Source: Xiphophorus maculatus
Lineage: Eukaryota > Chordata > Actinopteri > Cyprinodontiformes > Poeciliidae
Direction: 5' to 3'
NCBI RefSeq assembly: GCF_002775205.1
Contig: NC_036457.1
Location: 11,074,996 to 11,138,995 of the forward strand
Length of the DNA: 64,000 nt
The notes beneath the pieces were generated by a model. That model had not been told where the DNA came from and ran no database searches. It saw only the letters and a list, made by a program, of their open reading frames with translations. Positions 11,351 to 63,957 of the stretch are shown here, one piece after another. The position numbers and the translations under genes were made by a program. Every line of letters starts with the position of its first letter. The first letter of the stretch is position 1.

Positions 11351-12879
11351 CTACGTGGAAAGTAAGCTGAGTTAAAGCTGTTCTGTAAAGATATGTGTTT
11401 TTTATATCCCCACTTAGAGTTAAATCAAGATATTTTTTTGCAATTGTTAACTTACAGTATATCTTCTGATCTTGTTTATATTTATGCATGTGCCTTGATT
11501 ATTGTAAAATCAAAGATGTACATATGAGTTGGAGAGTCACTCTAATGTTTTTTGTGGTTCTCAGAAAGCTGTTTGTGAAGAAAGAGATTAGAGATTGGAG
11601 CAAACATTTCTTTTCCAGCTGTGTTATCCCTTATCACTTGTTTCTATGACTTTCCTGGGAGATCATATCCATATGAATAGGAAAAGAAAAAACAGTAAGG
11701 GAGTAAAAGCACCTGTTTAAGGGATTACATAATCCATAACACCTAAGCATTTTCCATCAAACTAATGATGAAGTCAGTAATAGTAATGTTTCTATGGAGA
11801 GCATTTGCTACAGCCCTGTAATTATGTTATTAATGAGGGAATCATTTGACTGTGTACTTTAGTGATTGCCCAAAGAGTCACTCAGGTCTAAGTCAAGCCA
11901 GCATTACATAATTCAAACACAGCTACGAGCTTCTGTTTTGTCTAATGGATGCTATGTTCAAGAAGTACCTGATTTATGACCTCTATATACCAATAAAAAA
12001 TGTGGTAATTTTTCTGTATCGTTGGATCAGAGAAAATATTAAGAGGTCATGCAGCAAAAAATGCTGAAAGGCTGCTCTAGTTGCAAAAGTCATCTGGAGC
12101 AGAAGAAAATAAAACAAGATAATTTATCATGCAGCAGCCATGTTGGATTTCAACTGTGACAAATGGAGAAAAAAACACATGAAACTGAGTAAGACTACTT
12201 TTGGGTCAAATGACCTTTTGGTGGAAATCACACATTAAGGAACATGAAACATGAAAATGACCATTCAACAGAACAACTTAGAACTGCATGTCCTGCATGT
12301 TTTACTACTTTTTAAGGTTTCACACAACTGGTTCATTAGCAGGGCTCTGCAGAACTTTGACGAGGTAGTTGGACCAATTTAATCCAGCTGTGTTGGAGCA
12401 AAGACAAAACTAAAACTGGCAGAAGTGTTGCTGGACACTCATACTATAGCCGGTTCAACTGGTTACTTTTAAAGCATTGTAAAGGAACTAGTTTTCAGGG
12501 GAGGATCAAAAGAGACATCTGTCAAGGTGAAAAAAAACACTGACTGAGTAAACATGACCTCCTCTCTGAGTGGCCAAACCTCAGTTTGTGGTCTATTAGT
12601 GGCCTTCAGTGTCCCTCACCTTTCTCCCACTTAATGTTCTGCCAAGAACTGAACAAAAGCAGCTTTGATACTGGAGGCGGTTACAGAGAAGGAGATATTT
12701 ATTAATGCTGTGTGAGAGCTACTGTCAAAATGTATTTAAAATGGTACTTTCCACCAGAGGTTAAACAGGAATTACAGGAAAGAGAAAAGAAAGGAATGAA
12801 AACAACAAAGGCAAGTTTGAGTTGTTCAATAATGTTCACAAGAAACCTCAGAGGTCTTCAATGAACACCATCTAAAGGC

Positions 12880-13090
12880 AGTTTGATTTTATTGGATTTT
12901 ATTTAAGGGTGTCAGAGTAAAAGGACTGGATACACATTAGCCCTTCTTTAGATTTACTTGTAAAGATAGTTTGAAACCATGTATTATTATACTACACACT
13001 ACACAACAGCTTGTTGTAGCTGTTTGTATGTCATATAAAATCGTGTGAAAATTCAAGGAGCCTTAAGACTTTTACAAGTCACTTTAAGTA
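12880..13090. mobile_element. Tc1-like transposon right-end remnant
   Basis: 'tggattttatttaagggtgtcagagtaaa' (12894-12922) and 'acttgtaaagatagtttgaaaccat' correspond to the end region of the abundant fish Tc1-like element also seen at 19725-19960, 36075-36470, 51435-51565 and 59855-59940. Heavily decayed, no coding capacity. Confidence 0.5.
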
Positions 13091-14103
13091 TACCATAATG
13101 ACAAAACAATATAATCTATGGTAGAAGGAAAATTAAGATATCAGTTCCTGTACTCTGAAGCAGCAAATAAAACAGATTGAAGTAAAAATAAAAAAGTACA
13201 TTTCTGTCAAAAGAGTTGCTGTGTTTACTGAGCGCATCTTAGACTGCTGCTGATGTTTTATAAAAAGAAAATTCATCAAGTCCTCCCACATACTCATTCA
13301 TTCTTATTGCTAAACATCACTTTATTGAATTCAAGCATTTCAAGTGGAGTTTACCTATTTCTCACTATTCAACTTCAGGGTTACTGGGAGCTGAACTGTG
13401 TTAGAAATAGTTTGATAAAAGCAGGTGTAAAAACATTTATGAGGAATAAATTTCAGATCTCCTGCTGTTAAGCACCGATTTCGACCCCCTTTGGCACACT
13501 GACGGCTCTCTGCTACCTGTTTAAACAGCGTGCCAGATAAACCACTGTGTTTGTGGCTGCAGAGTCTTCTTAGAACAGGCAAAAGGCTCATTATCATTGC
13601 TGGCCATGCTTTGTCACACACACATCCACGTGCCTGCTGCTGCCTTGGCCCTGAGTCATAGCTGGACATGCTAAAGAGATGAGAAGAGTTTAAAAAATAA
13701 AACTCTCTCAATGATTATATGATGTGCAGGCATGTCGAATGGATCGTGTCAATTCAACTAAGTACTAAATGTATTGCCTAGTTTGACTTAATTTAGATAT
13801 GTTTTACCCACTTGATTAGATGGCAATGCAAATGTCTGCACATTCTATCAAATAGAACAATTTCAGTGCTTATATTTCTCTGGGTTATTCTGCCTCAAAC
13901 ACTCCTGTTCACACGCAAGCACACTGAGCAAACATGATTTGAATGTGTCTGGCTGTCAATTTAAGCTTTTTTCCAGGACTTGCTTTCACAGTGGGCTATT
14001 AGTCTATCCAAACAGACCCACCTGGCAGAAAAAGACGAAAACAAGTCACAGGAAGCAAAGAAACATGCAACAGTGAAGACACGGGATGGCGAGAAGGCAG
14101 AAC

Positions 14104-14109
14104 TTTATT
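14104..14109 (-). promoter_or_regulatory. Candidate GPR6 polyadenylation signal
   Basis: AATAAA on the minus strand about 420 bases after the GPR6 stop. A second overlapping candidate lies near 14113. The position suits a 3'UTR end, but no transcript evidence is available. Confidence 0.4.
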
Positions 14110-14529
14110 CCTTTATTTGTTTGATACAAAACGGACTTCATTGACAATACAATACAAAATAGAAAAAATGGCACAGGATGCACACAGGTTCAAAACATTT
14201 AAACACATCCGAAGTCAAACAATACTGCTTTGGTATTAAAAAACAAAACACTCAATAAAGTGCAAAAATATTTTCCTCTTTTTTTTCTCAGTTAAATACA
14301 TTCACAGATTTGTTGTCCTTTTTTAATAACAAGAATTCTTGTTCACAGCATTTCTAACTTTTCTGAACTTGTTTCGAGACATATTAAAGTGCAGGTACGA
14401 TATCCACGCCCCATTTGTGTCTGAAAAGCATTCACTGTCGGCAGTAAGCCAATTGTCTGGTTTGTCTTTTTGCTCGGTCTCTTCTAACGCACACACACAC
14501 ATTCCTCCAAACACATCAGAAGCACCTTT

Positions 14530-15531
14530 TTAGACCTCACTTGGTGACCTAGAGCGATAAGAGCCGTTGGCCTGAAAGCAGCCACACAGAAGCATGTAAA
14601 TAGAGCGTTGGATCTCAGAGTTTCTGTAGGCGTAGATAATGGGGTTGATCATAGAGTTATAAGTTGCGGGCAGCAGCGTAGCATAGGTGTACACTGATGG
14701 ATACTCCCTCTCACCTACAAGGCAGTAGATGGCAAACGGCAGCCAGCTGGCACCAAAAGTCCCCAAGATGATGGCTAAAGTGGACACCCCCTTTTTGGTG
14801 GCAACATAATGGGATGTGGCGAAAAAGTGCTGCTGCAGGGCAATCTGGTGTGCGTGTCGGCACACAATCTTGCAAATCTTAAAGTAAAGGGTCAGCATGA
14901 GCACAAAGATGACGAAGAAAGACGTGGCTAGGAGCATGAGGTTGCTCCGGGTCAGAGGGCGGACAATGCTGCAGGAGGCTGGCTCGTGCAGGCAGTTCCA
15001 GCCCAGCACTGGTAGCAGACCCAGCAGCAGAGACACCCCCCATGTCACAATTAGCATCAGATGCACGCACTGCAGCGTCTTGTCTGAGAAATACGTCAGG
15101 GCATTGTAGAGGGAAAAGTAACGGTCCACGGTGATAGCTAGGAGGCTGCTGATGGATGCCGTGAAAGATGCTACCAGAAAGCCCACCGTGATGAGGCTGA
15201 TGGTCTCGGAGGAGATGACATACTGGAACACAAAATTGAGGATTAATCCCATGCCAGCCAGCAGGTCTGCTGTGGCCAGGCTCCCGATCAGCACAAACAT
15301 GGGAGTCCTTAGGGTGGGAGTGTAGAAGATGATTGCTACCACGATAGCGTTCTCACAGGCGATGACAGTGCCTGACATGCAGAGCATGATGTCCCACGGG
15401 TTGACAGGGAACTCTAAGGGAGCGGTGGACAGTTCTAAGCTGCCGTTGTGTTGGTCCAAAGACTCAACCTCCATCCATGGGACAGGTTCTCCGACTGCAG
15501 AGGAGTCATTCACAACCAGGGACTCGTTCAT
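14530..15531 (-). CDS. gpr6: GPR6, constitutively active Gs-coupled orphan receptor
   Basis: 333-residue class A GPCR of the GPR3/GPR6/GPR12 clade, a plasma-membrane receptor known in mammals for ligand-independent Gs signalling that raises cAMP, mainly in neurons. Seven membrane segments start near residue 46. Visible marks: glycosylation sites N2, N8 and N29 in the extracellular tail; NPWD-M before TM1; LATADLLAG in TM2; DRY at 136-138; paired cysteines C180/C187 in extracellular loop 2; the clade-typical SWLPF in TM6 in place of CWxP; NPIIY at 296-300; CGCF after helix 8 (likely palmitoylated); and a SRSPSEV terminus. The NGSLELS segment and SPSEV end point to GPR6 rather than GPR3 or GPR12. 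The frame extends five codons upstream only through a TTG, so translation should start at the ATG at 15531. Same strand as fig4 and downstream of it. Confidence 0.95.
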   Translation of the reverse strand: MNESLVVNDSSAVGEPVPWMEVESLDQHNGSLELSTAPLEFPVNPWDIMLCMSGTVIACENAIVVAIIFYTPTLRTPMFVLIGSLATADLLAGMGLILNFVFQYVISSETISLITVGFLVASFTASISSLLAITVDRYFSLYNALTYFSDKTLQCVHLMLIVTWGVSLLLGLLPVLGWNCLHEPASCSIVRPLTRSNLMLLATSFFVIFVLMLTLYFKICKIVCRHAHQIALQQHFFATSHYVATKKGVSTLAIILGTFGASWLPFAIYCLVGEREYPSVYTYATLLPATYNSMINPIIYAYRNSEIQRSIYMLLCGCFQANGSYRSRSPSEV

Positions 15532-15540
15532 AGCTCCACC

Positions 15541-16683
15541 CTGCAAAAGAGTAAGAGCAAGGTTGTTCTTAAGGAAACTATCACTTTATCATGAATTTAC
15601 CTTTAGTTGGTAGAATATGGGGAGCTCAAAATTTGTTAAAAGGTTGCAATGGCTTTAAAAGGCATTTCAACATCAGTACTGTGAATTTACAACAAAACAT
15701 AATTTCAATGCCCTTTTAAAGACAAACAGATCCAACTTTTAACCATAAATGTAGAATCTTTTTAATCCCTCAAAATTTGAATCACATAGAAAGATTGAAA
15801 TTATGTGACATGGACTCCAATTTAATTCTGATTTTAATGCTACACAGTAAAAACTCTGTTGATCAAATAAGTGGTAGTTGGTAAAAAGGTTGTCTAAGCA
15901 ACACAGCTCATTGCATTTAGTCACTAACTTTGCAGCAATCCCTCATACTGAGCCATAAAGTGCAACAAGCTGAGTACTAAACTAAATTTAACAAAGAACA
16001 CAATCAATCATCCAGCAGCATATGTAGAGAACAAGCAAATATTGAACTAAGCAATTCCCAAAGTGATAATAGGAACATGCACTATAGACCATCTGTTAGA
16101 GGAGAGTAACGTGAAATTTCCCCATAAAGTTTACTTTTATGTTGCTCTGTATAGTTAAAGCCTTGATTTTAATCACTCCAAAATGCTTTCTTTACAGATA
16201 AATAAAACAGCTGCTTGAGATTACTCTCTACAAGACATGTAGATGCTCATAATTTAAATGTATTCTTTTCTAGTAGATTATATAGACCAACCTTTCAATT
16301 TCAAAGAAAAATAATCCTAAAATGTTATTTGCAGATTCTTTGCAGATGCTAGTGCGCCAGCAGAGGAACTGTCCCTGGTCCTGAAAGATCAGGCTCAAAA
16401 AGTTAGGGTGCTTCTTCGCTAACAGATTAAAGCTTCTGAAAAATATTCCTATATGTTTTAATAGCCACCCCACTCTGTTATTCTTACAGTAAAAAAAAAT
16501 CATTTCAATTTCAGAAAAATAAAATCAGTGTGTTCTGCTTGCATTTCTCTACATTATGTTTGTAAAAAGACTCCCATAGTTCTTACTCTGATATTATCTG
16601 AAGACCAAACAATAATATAAAAGATGATAGAAGGATTCTATTTTTTAGTCTTTGGTACTTTATAAAAGGCTTAGACAACCTAC
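15541..16683 (-). other. Probable GPR6 5'UTR intron
   Basis: A splice acceptor (ctcttttgcag) ends at 15541 on the minus strand, nine bases before the start codon, so a coding-exon boundary at 15540 is likely. A good donor, AAAG/gtaggt, lies at 16683. The pairing is inferred. Apart from this the interval is AT-rich with no recognised feature. Confidence 0.5.
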
Positions 16684-17060
16684 CTTTCTGACAAAGCTGT
16701 GTGAAGTAGAATTGTCGTTCAAATCGAGCTTCAAATCATAAAGAGGTGGAGAATGAAGGTGCTTGGGTCCCTCTCAGGTGAAGCCCTTGATCTTGTTGTG
16801 CTTCCCAGGCATGGGACACACACCCAGGGCAGGAACGCTGTGAAGCATTGGCTGCTGTTCAGCTCGATGGAAAGAGGTGAGTGTGAGGAGGCGGAGGAGG
16901 TTGAGGAGCAGTATAGAGGGGAGAGACAGAGTCATGCAAGGAGCGTTTCAAACTGTGGAGACAGCGAACGAGAGAGAGAGAGAGGGGGAGGGAGACGGAG
17001 AGAGAGGGAGAGAGAGAGAGCGAAACACAGTACTTGGCTCTCTGTCCTTCCTTTGGATTA
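16684..17060 (-). other. Candidate GPR6 leader exon and promoter region
   Basis: The 3' boundary at 16684 is set by a consensus donor. The 5' limit is unknown; 17060 is only a guess. The stretch is less AT-rich than its surroundings and includes a (GA)n tract. No ATG-initiated protein of known type is encoded. Confidence 0.3.
16963..17022. repeat. (GA)n purine-rich microsatellite
   Basis: Interrupted GAGAGA/GGGAG tract. It produces long low-complexity frames on both strands (Glu-Arg or Ser-Leu runs) that are not genes. Confidence 0.8.
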
Positions 17061-17699
17061 ATCCAGCAAACAGAGTCATAAGAGAAATCCAGACAGGTTC
17101 TAGAAGAGACTGATGGATATCTGATTTGAAGCGAGCAGTTAAAATGTTGCTTTGCATCAAACTCTGTTGGAGATTCTGAGGAGTCCAACCTGTTTGAAGC
17201 AACAGAAATACATCTGTACATGTCATTGTACTTTAACTACTATTAAAATGTACTATTAAAAATAAGGAATCCAGAAAGCAAGAAAAAGCTCAAACTGTTT
17301 ATATTACCTGCTGTTTTTGAGCAAACATACCAAAAGCGTAAAGTCAGCCATATGTATTGATGTAAAAGCATGATGAATAAATTACAGTAATCTAAAATCT
17401 TTAAATAAAATTTACTCGGTGTTATCATGGTTGTTGACATGTCATCATATCTTGTAGGTTTAACTTCGATTGGGTCAGTCAAGTATTGGTCTCAAAATAT
17501 CATCTCTGTAATAGTCAAGTAGAAAATACTTAAAAAAAATAGTCCATGCAAATTTTTTACTTAAATTTCAATAACAAACCTGTGTATTTTTTTTCTTTAG
17601 AATGTAACTAACTTGAATTATAAATTTTGAAGCAAATGACTCTATTAGTTGGAGTACATATTCTACTTCAGGGAAGTGCAAGGGTGGAACTGCATATTC

Positions 17700-17816
17700 A
17701 CATTGTGGAAGTTAAACCTTGCAGCAACATCTTGTTGAATCTATCTTATAAAGAACTGTAACTATGGGTAACTGTAGCTGCAAAGTGTACCTAATAAAGT
17801 GGCCACTGAGTGTATC
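17700..17816. mobile_element. Tc1-like element terminal inverted repeat fragment
   Basis: 'gtgtacctaataaagtggcc' followed by 'actgagtgta' (17785-17814) matches the well-known fish Tc1-like terminus recalled as 'cctaataaagtggccggtgag'. Only one end was found; upstream sequence is too decayed to delimit. Confidence 0.65.
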
Positions 17817-19724
17817 TATATGTATTGTGAAACAAACTTCTCAGTTCTTTCTCTGTGTGGGAGAGTGATTTGAAATACCTACCTTATGTGACAGCGTAGA
17901 GTTTATACATTAATCATATATGGCAGAAATCATTTATTAAGTAGAGTATAGCATAAATTCAAACAGTTATATGTGAAAAGAGTGTATTATTTCAAGCTAA
18001 TCGGTGATGTGTTTGAGCTTCTAGTGAATGCTGAATTCAAATAGAGAGGAGGGAAAGAGAGAAAAAGCAGCAGTAAAGCAATATGTAAACTAGCTTTGGT
18101 TTCCTGGTAACAGCAGTTTGGTCAACCTCTGTCAAGCTTGGGGGCTGCAGAAATCTTTATTCATGAGCTGAGTAGTCACATGAAGCGTGTAATATTTTAT
18201 ATCAAAGACACAAAATTCCAAACAGGATAAGAAAAAATATACAAGTCATTTCATTTGCCTTGTTAGAATGCTACATGGGCTAAAATGCCACCAAAACCAA
18301 AGTACTCCACTGCTAAATCCAAATATTCAACCTCTGCTCTGTTTTAGAGGGGTCTTCCCATAATGAGCTAAAAGAAAAACAACAACAACAGAAAAAAAAA
18401 ACATAGCTGTTTGCATTTATTCACCCACACCGATGTGTTCCGAGAGAGTTCTCAGCGTAATGAGACATCTGCCATTAGGAACAGAAAAATAGGACTATTT
18501 TATGAAAAGCCTTCGTTTCGTCAAAACAGTCCATTTTTGGGAAGCAAACCTCAACTGTCAACAGCGTGCAAACACAAACAGCAGAGCAGTACAGGGGGGC
18601 AAACACCTGTCTATGTAAACACAAAGCAGTGACTCACCCCTCAATTCAGAAATGCCCTTCTAGTGATATTTAACAAAAGCAGAATCCGAGTATGTCTCTA
18701 ATAGGCGGCGAAAAGGTCAATAACAAGAGCCTGCTCCCTCAGAAAATTTAAATAAAGAGTCAACTCAGCGTGCAGGTGATAAGTTTATGGTTAAGTAATG
18801 GGTGAACAGATTTAGTGTAAAAAAAAAAAAATTGCATGGACAGGTAGACGCAGCAATGGGCTTGGTGGTGACAGCAAAAACAAAAATCTGTCCTTGGGGA
18901 ATAAATAGAGACACAGCAGAGAAATAACACTTCAATTTCACTCAGAAAATTGACCTACTTCTTACCTAAAAAGCTGCTGTACTCACCCAAGGAAACTTGT
19001 ACCCTTTATGCAACACATCAATCATACAAATTGGATGGCTCCATCACTAGAGATGTCACGTAATTAGATAAAAGCTCCTGACCCACTGTTCAGTAGTGAG
19101 TATACAGTAAGAGCTATCATGACCCAAATTCTACAGAATTTCCATCATTTAACCAGCAAGATTAGTGCAGATGTTAGCAATAAGTAAATAATGTTTATGC
19201 TTTGAAGGTTCTTGCATGAATGGCCCTGTGAGAGTCCCTCTTTTAGTTCCTGAAAACATGGGAGGTCATCTACATTTTGGGGGTATTGAAATAGTTGTCC
19301 TATTTTCAGCAGTGAGCTGACAGCAGCAATTCTCCATTGACTGCAAATGCTTAAAAGAAATAGAAAACTCGTTGAGGTGCAACAGACACATAAGTTATAC
19401 ATATATATTTTTTCTGATACTTGTGTGGCATCCTTTCTAACACACCCCTGGTTCACAGCTTATGTGGTCCATGTCAAAGACCACCAATGTTTTTGGATCA
19501 CAATGGATGTTCATCAGTCCTTTAAAACAACTTTTCATGAGCAGGCCCAATTTGATATATATATATATATATTTTTTTTTCTTTTATTAGGGTAGTTGTG
19601 TTCTTGCAGATCAAAGTTTTTATGTGCTTCTTTTTATTCAAAGTCTAGATCGCTGATTTTCCTTCTGTATAGTTTCATCTGTCTGAGGTTAAGAATCTCT
19701 CTGCTTTCAAAACTGGAAAATGTA

Positions 19725-19960
19725 TAAAATAGGTGTACAAAATTTATTGTTATAGTCTTGTTTCATTATACTACACAAAGTAAACTTTGAAACTTTTAGA
19801 TTAGGTTGCAACATTATGGTATAAAAGTATTTGTAACTCTTATGCGCATTTTCACCAAAAAACCTCATTTTTAAAAAAATTTGTGGTGTCACATGATAGA
19901 CCAACACAAAGCAGAGTGTAATTGCAAAATAGAAGGAAAATAATACATCAGATCTAGAAG
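19725..19960. mobile_element. Tc1-like transposon end fragment
   Basis: Includes 'tcacatgatagaccaacaca' followed by 'aagcagagtgtaattgcaaa' and 'agaaggaaaataatacat', a clear match to the end of the abundant fish Tc1-like element (recalled as 'tatgtgatagaccaacacaaagtagtgcataattgtgaag'). The transposase region is absent. Confidence 0.65.
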
Positions 19961-21739
19961 CAGCTAAAGAGCCCATGACAAATCTGGCAGAGCTATAGAG
20001 ATCCGCAGCTTTGATGTAATTGTTAACTGTTACGGGATGTTATATATACCAAAATCCCACAGAGATTCTGAAGCAATACTTAAACATTACTTTTTGTTTC
20101 TTTTACTTCACTATTATGTGCTACTGTGTAAAAGTCTATCATATAAAAACACATAGAGGTTTGAGGTAAGACTGAAACTCTGCCTTTATTTTCATATTTG
20201 TTTTAGGATTCAAAAAACAAAGCACTCACGTTTTCAACAGAGAAACGATAATCTCAGACTTTTCTTTATCCAAAGAAAAACTTTGTGACCCATACGCTGT
20301 TTAAAAAAAACATATATTAATGAGGTGATGTAGTAGGTTACACAACTGTTCTATTTCAAAGTTGAACAGTTCAACCTGTACACAAACAGAAATTCATGCA
20401 GCTATGTATAATCACACTACCGCCTCTAACTTTAACTGTGGCTTATCCTGATAATCAATGGTCTATTTTCACCAAGCTTCTCCACAAATTCTTGGGCAGG
20501 CTCTTATTATTCAGTAATAAAGAGAGCGAAAACTCTGTTCACATTAAAACTGGTCTCTTCTACATTTCACTGCATTTTTATGAGATGACAGTCACCTGAT
20601 ATGAGGCATTTAAGTTCAGCTGTCCAAGCAGAAGAACGTTTTTGGGAATGGAGCTCAATGAAAATATATCAAACAAGGGTTAAAACTTTGAAATAAAATA
20701 CATTCAGCTAATACGAGTTGATAGGAGCCATTTCACAGGAGTCCTGTCCCATTGATGGCCTTTTAGGCAGTGGTTGGCAGAATTACAGAAAACGTAACCA
20801 ACAATTACAACTGACAATTCTCTATTGGTTTACAAGCTACATGTTGAATGGATTCAGTGTCTCCCTGTATTTCAGCCTCCAAAGAAGAGCTTAAATAAAG
20901 GAATAAGAAATATCTGCCCTATGTAGTCTTATCTATTAATGTAGAGAGCATGGTGCGAGTTATGCCGTCACACCCGAGGTGTCGCTAGCACCATCACCTC
21001 ACTATTTTGGAGTCGACAAAGAAACTATAAGAACCCCGCGGCCGTGACGCAACCCAAAATCATTGAAGCATCTCAACCGAGGCAGGAGAAAAAGCCTTCT
21101 AGGTCCACCAAGAGGCTCTTGTCACATTAGGTGAGATGTGCAAACCTGACATCAGCAATACAATCTTTGCTCGTTGCAATTAAATGTCAATGCAGTGTTT
21201 CAAAAGTATAAATATTCATTCACATTTAAAAAGAAACCTCTTCATTCATCACATCATATGCATATCATGTTCTTCCCTGCTCCTCCTCCCCTACTCTCAC
21301 GTGGCACTAATGCAGTGGCCGGTGGTCAGTCTGAATGACGACTGAGTGTTAGTCGTAAACGGAGAACATTTCACATTTTCTGACACCTGCGCTTGAAAGC
21401 TGAGAGCTGAGAGAGTGTGAGGGGAGAGGGAACATAAAGTGTAAGGCAGCAAGGACGTGAAAGCGGATAAAGGATCTAATGGTAGGGGGAAATGAACACT
21501 TAAAAAAGCTGCATGAAAGGTAAAATATCAGATCTATGGATGGGTAGCAAATTAGGGAGACCAGATTGCATCCTTAATGAAAGGCATCAGAAATACAATA
21601 TGGAGGCTTCAGTTGTTAACTGAGTAATGCATCAAGTCACAGAATTTTTTTTTTAACTAAACTACAGTAGTTCCCACTAATATAAAACTTCATTAGCTAA
21701 CAAGACATAAACATACATGAAATCCAACTACAAAAGAGG

Positions 21740-21800
21740 AATTTAAGACAATTTTATTTATATTGAGCATTTTCAGAAAAGCAATGCAAAGTTCCTTACA
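21740..21800. repeat. Diverged fish dispersed repeat
   Basis: 'caattttatttatattgagcatttt' with 'caaagttccttacatgaac' is a worn version of the module at 2860-2965. It abuts the reverse-transcriptase scrap and may belong to the same retroelement. Confidence 0.4.
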
Positions 21801-21862
21801 TGAACGGAAAGAAAATAAACAAACAGTTGTGTTCTTAAATATCAGTTTATCAATCAAATCAA

Positions 21863-22120
21863 TCACATCCCGTCACAACCAACCCTTTGAGGACATTCAT
21901 GATCTCGATGGGACAAATACTGAAATTGAGTGTGACATCTCTGATCAACATAGTTATGGTAATTAATATTACCATTTGCTATAGTCTGAGCTAGGGGGAG
22001 GTTATGGAGATTAAAGAGAAGAGGCCCAGAGACAGAACCCTGGGGTATTCTGCACATGGTTAGAGAATGAGTCTTAATTTTTCCATTAGCTGTTAAAAGC
22101 TGAACTTTATCAAAAGGCAT
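21863..22120 (-). pseudogene. Non-LTR retrotransposon reverse-transcriptase fragment
   Basis: The minus-strand frame holds IPQGSVSGPLLFNLHNLPLA and, some residues later, NINYHNYVDQ. These correspond to the GxPQGSvlGPLLF block and the YADD catalytic block of LINE reverse transcriptases of the L2/CR1/Rex type. The catalytic Y-A-D-D has become Y-V-D-Q and no flanking endonuclease or start is present, so this is a dead fragment. Clade is uncertain. Confidence 0.7.
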
Positions 22121-22785
22121 TCATCTTCATCTGGAAGGCTAAACAGAAATGTTATTGTAGCAAACCTGTGTGTTTACATTTTCGGTAGACATTTAACATG
22201 TTTAACATGTTTACTATCATTGCATTTGGACAATCTCAAGAAGACAGTCTGCTGAATTAAAATAATATAGATTTTATCTAATGTTACATGACGGTTTTAA
22301 ACAGTACTGGTCAAAATAGCAAAGTGCACATTTGTGCGTGAATAAGAATGTTTAAGGTCAGTTTTTGTGCATTAATGTTTTGCATGTGCACCTCAAAAAC
22401 AACAGTTTCACAATGAAGTCCTTCACATAGGTTTGATAAATAGGTGTTAAATTTATTAAAACACATCTCATATGTTCAACACAAAATAGTAAAAATTTAA
22501 AATGTGTACCATTTTGTCAACTATGAAAGTTTTATGGTTCATGTTTACAGAAACACTTCATATTTACAAAAATAAGCAGACATGTTTTTGGAATGATAAA
22601 TATATGCAAAATAAAACAACATTTAAAAAGAGACAAAAGATTAGTCAGAAATGACAAACTGACTCCAAACAATATGTTCTTTTAGAAACAGTTCAATGTC
22701 AGCTCCTTGCACTGTGTTCCAAAACATAAGATTAAAATTATTTGCATCAATTCGCACAACTTATATTTGCTTTTAATTCTGCAAC

Positions 22786-22789
<4 letters not shown>

Positions 22790-22818
<29 letters not shown>
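22790..22818. repeat. (TA)n microsatellite
   Basis: About 14 TA units directly adjoining the palindrome at 22820-22855. Confidence 0.9.
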
Positions 22819-22819
<1 letters not shown>

Positions 22820-22822
<3 letters not shown>

Positions 22823-22855
22823 TTTTATCAAGTTATATATAACTTGATAAAAGTT
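22820..22855. repeat. Perfect 36-bp palindrome plus third partial arm
   Basis: aacttttatcaagttata is followed immediately by its exact reverse complement with no spacer. A further partial copy, atcaagttatata, starts at about 22858. It lies just past the fig4 3' end. Confidence 0.85.
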
Positions 22856-22980
22856 ATATCAAGTTATATATGGTGATTATATATAAAAAACCACCATCGT
22901 AGCCTTGTAACAGGTAGGTTTACACAAATAATATAGTTGAAAACTTATAAAACAGAAAATATACAAAAGGCTTATTTGAT

Positions 22981-22986
22981 TTTATT
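22981..22986 (-). promoter_or_regulatory. Candidate fig4 polyadenylation signal
   Basis: AATAAA on the minus strand about 143 bases downstream of the fig4 stop codon. It is the first such motif after the stop; use is not proven. Confidence 0.4.
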
Positions 22987-23128
22987 ATTTTTTTTAGTCA
23001 AAATTCAGCTGTGTAAGGTCTTCTGTACATCGTCAGGAGAAATGCATACAACTTACCAGAGTGACGAGCAAAAAAAAAAAAAACTGAAACATTTTTGTCC
23101 TTATCATCCAGTTTCAGATATTTGGCTT

Positions 23129-63679
<40,551 letters not shown>

Positions 63680-63957
63680 CTACAGACAGGAAAACATATA
63701 TAGCAAAAATACAGATTTTATTCTACTGGGATTAGATTGGTATCATCATAAAGATAGATGTCTACATTGATTAAACTTAACTTCTTTGTTGAAACATATT
63801 TTTTGTCAAGAAATCTGAAACCATTAGAAAGCCTGTTTATTTACCTACAATTGTGTAAAGAAAATGTTTCTGTGAGTTTAGTAGCAGAGTTGAGTACCGG
63901 TACATAGGTTGTCCACAAAAAAAAATCCCTAGTTGTCTCTACTTATTTTGTTTTTTG

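Larger units (their letters stand above)
4060..14090. other. Gene-free interval between ccdc167 and GPR6
   Basis: No exon with a recognisable protein was found on either strand. The interval holds several transposon fragments (5690-5800, 11155-11350, 12880-13090), a fish dispersed repeat at 9240-9622, a degenerate repeat at 8725-9090, an overlapping inverted-repeat cluster at 5808-5857 and T-rich tracts near 9955-10060. The remainder is unremarkable AT-rich DNA. Confidence 0.5.
17100..22975. other. Gene-free interval between GPR6 and the fig4 3' end
   Basis: No recognisable exon on either strand. It contains a Tc1-like terminal fragment (17700-17816), a second Tc1-like fragment (19725-19960), (TA)n tracts (19555-19571 and 22790-22818), a LINE reverse-transcriptase scrap (21863-22120) and a 36-bp palindrome (22820-22855). 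The slightly GC-richer patch at 20950-21130 has no supported reading frame. Confidence 0.5.

Noticed and set aside
15532..15546. Five extra N-terminal codons for GPR6 (start at 15546)
   Set aside because: The codon there is TTG and the segment runs across a splice acceptor; the first real ATG is at 15531.
14879..15613. Frames antisense or out of frame to GPR6
   Set aside because: Shadow frames of the conserved receptor reading frame.
16753..17226. Several Arg/Glu- or Ser/Leu-rich frames
   Set aside because: Produced by the (GA)n tract.
20950..21130. GC-richer patch as an exon
   Set aside because: No frame resembles a protein and no convincing splice-site pair flanks it.
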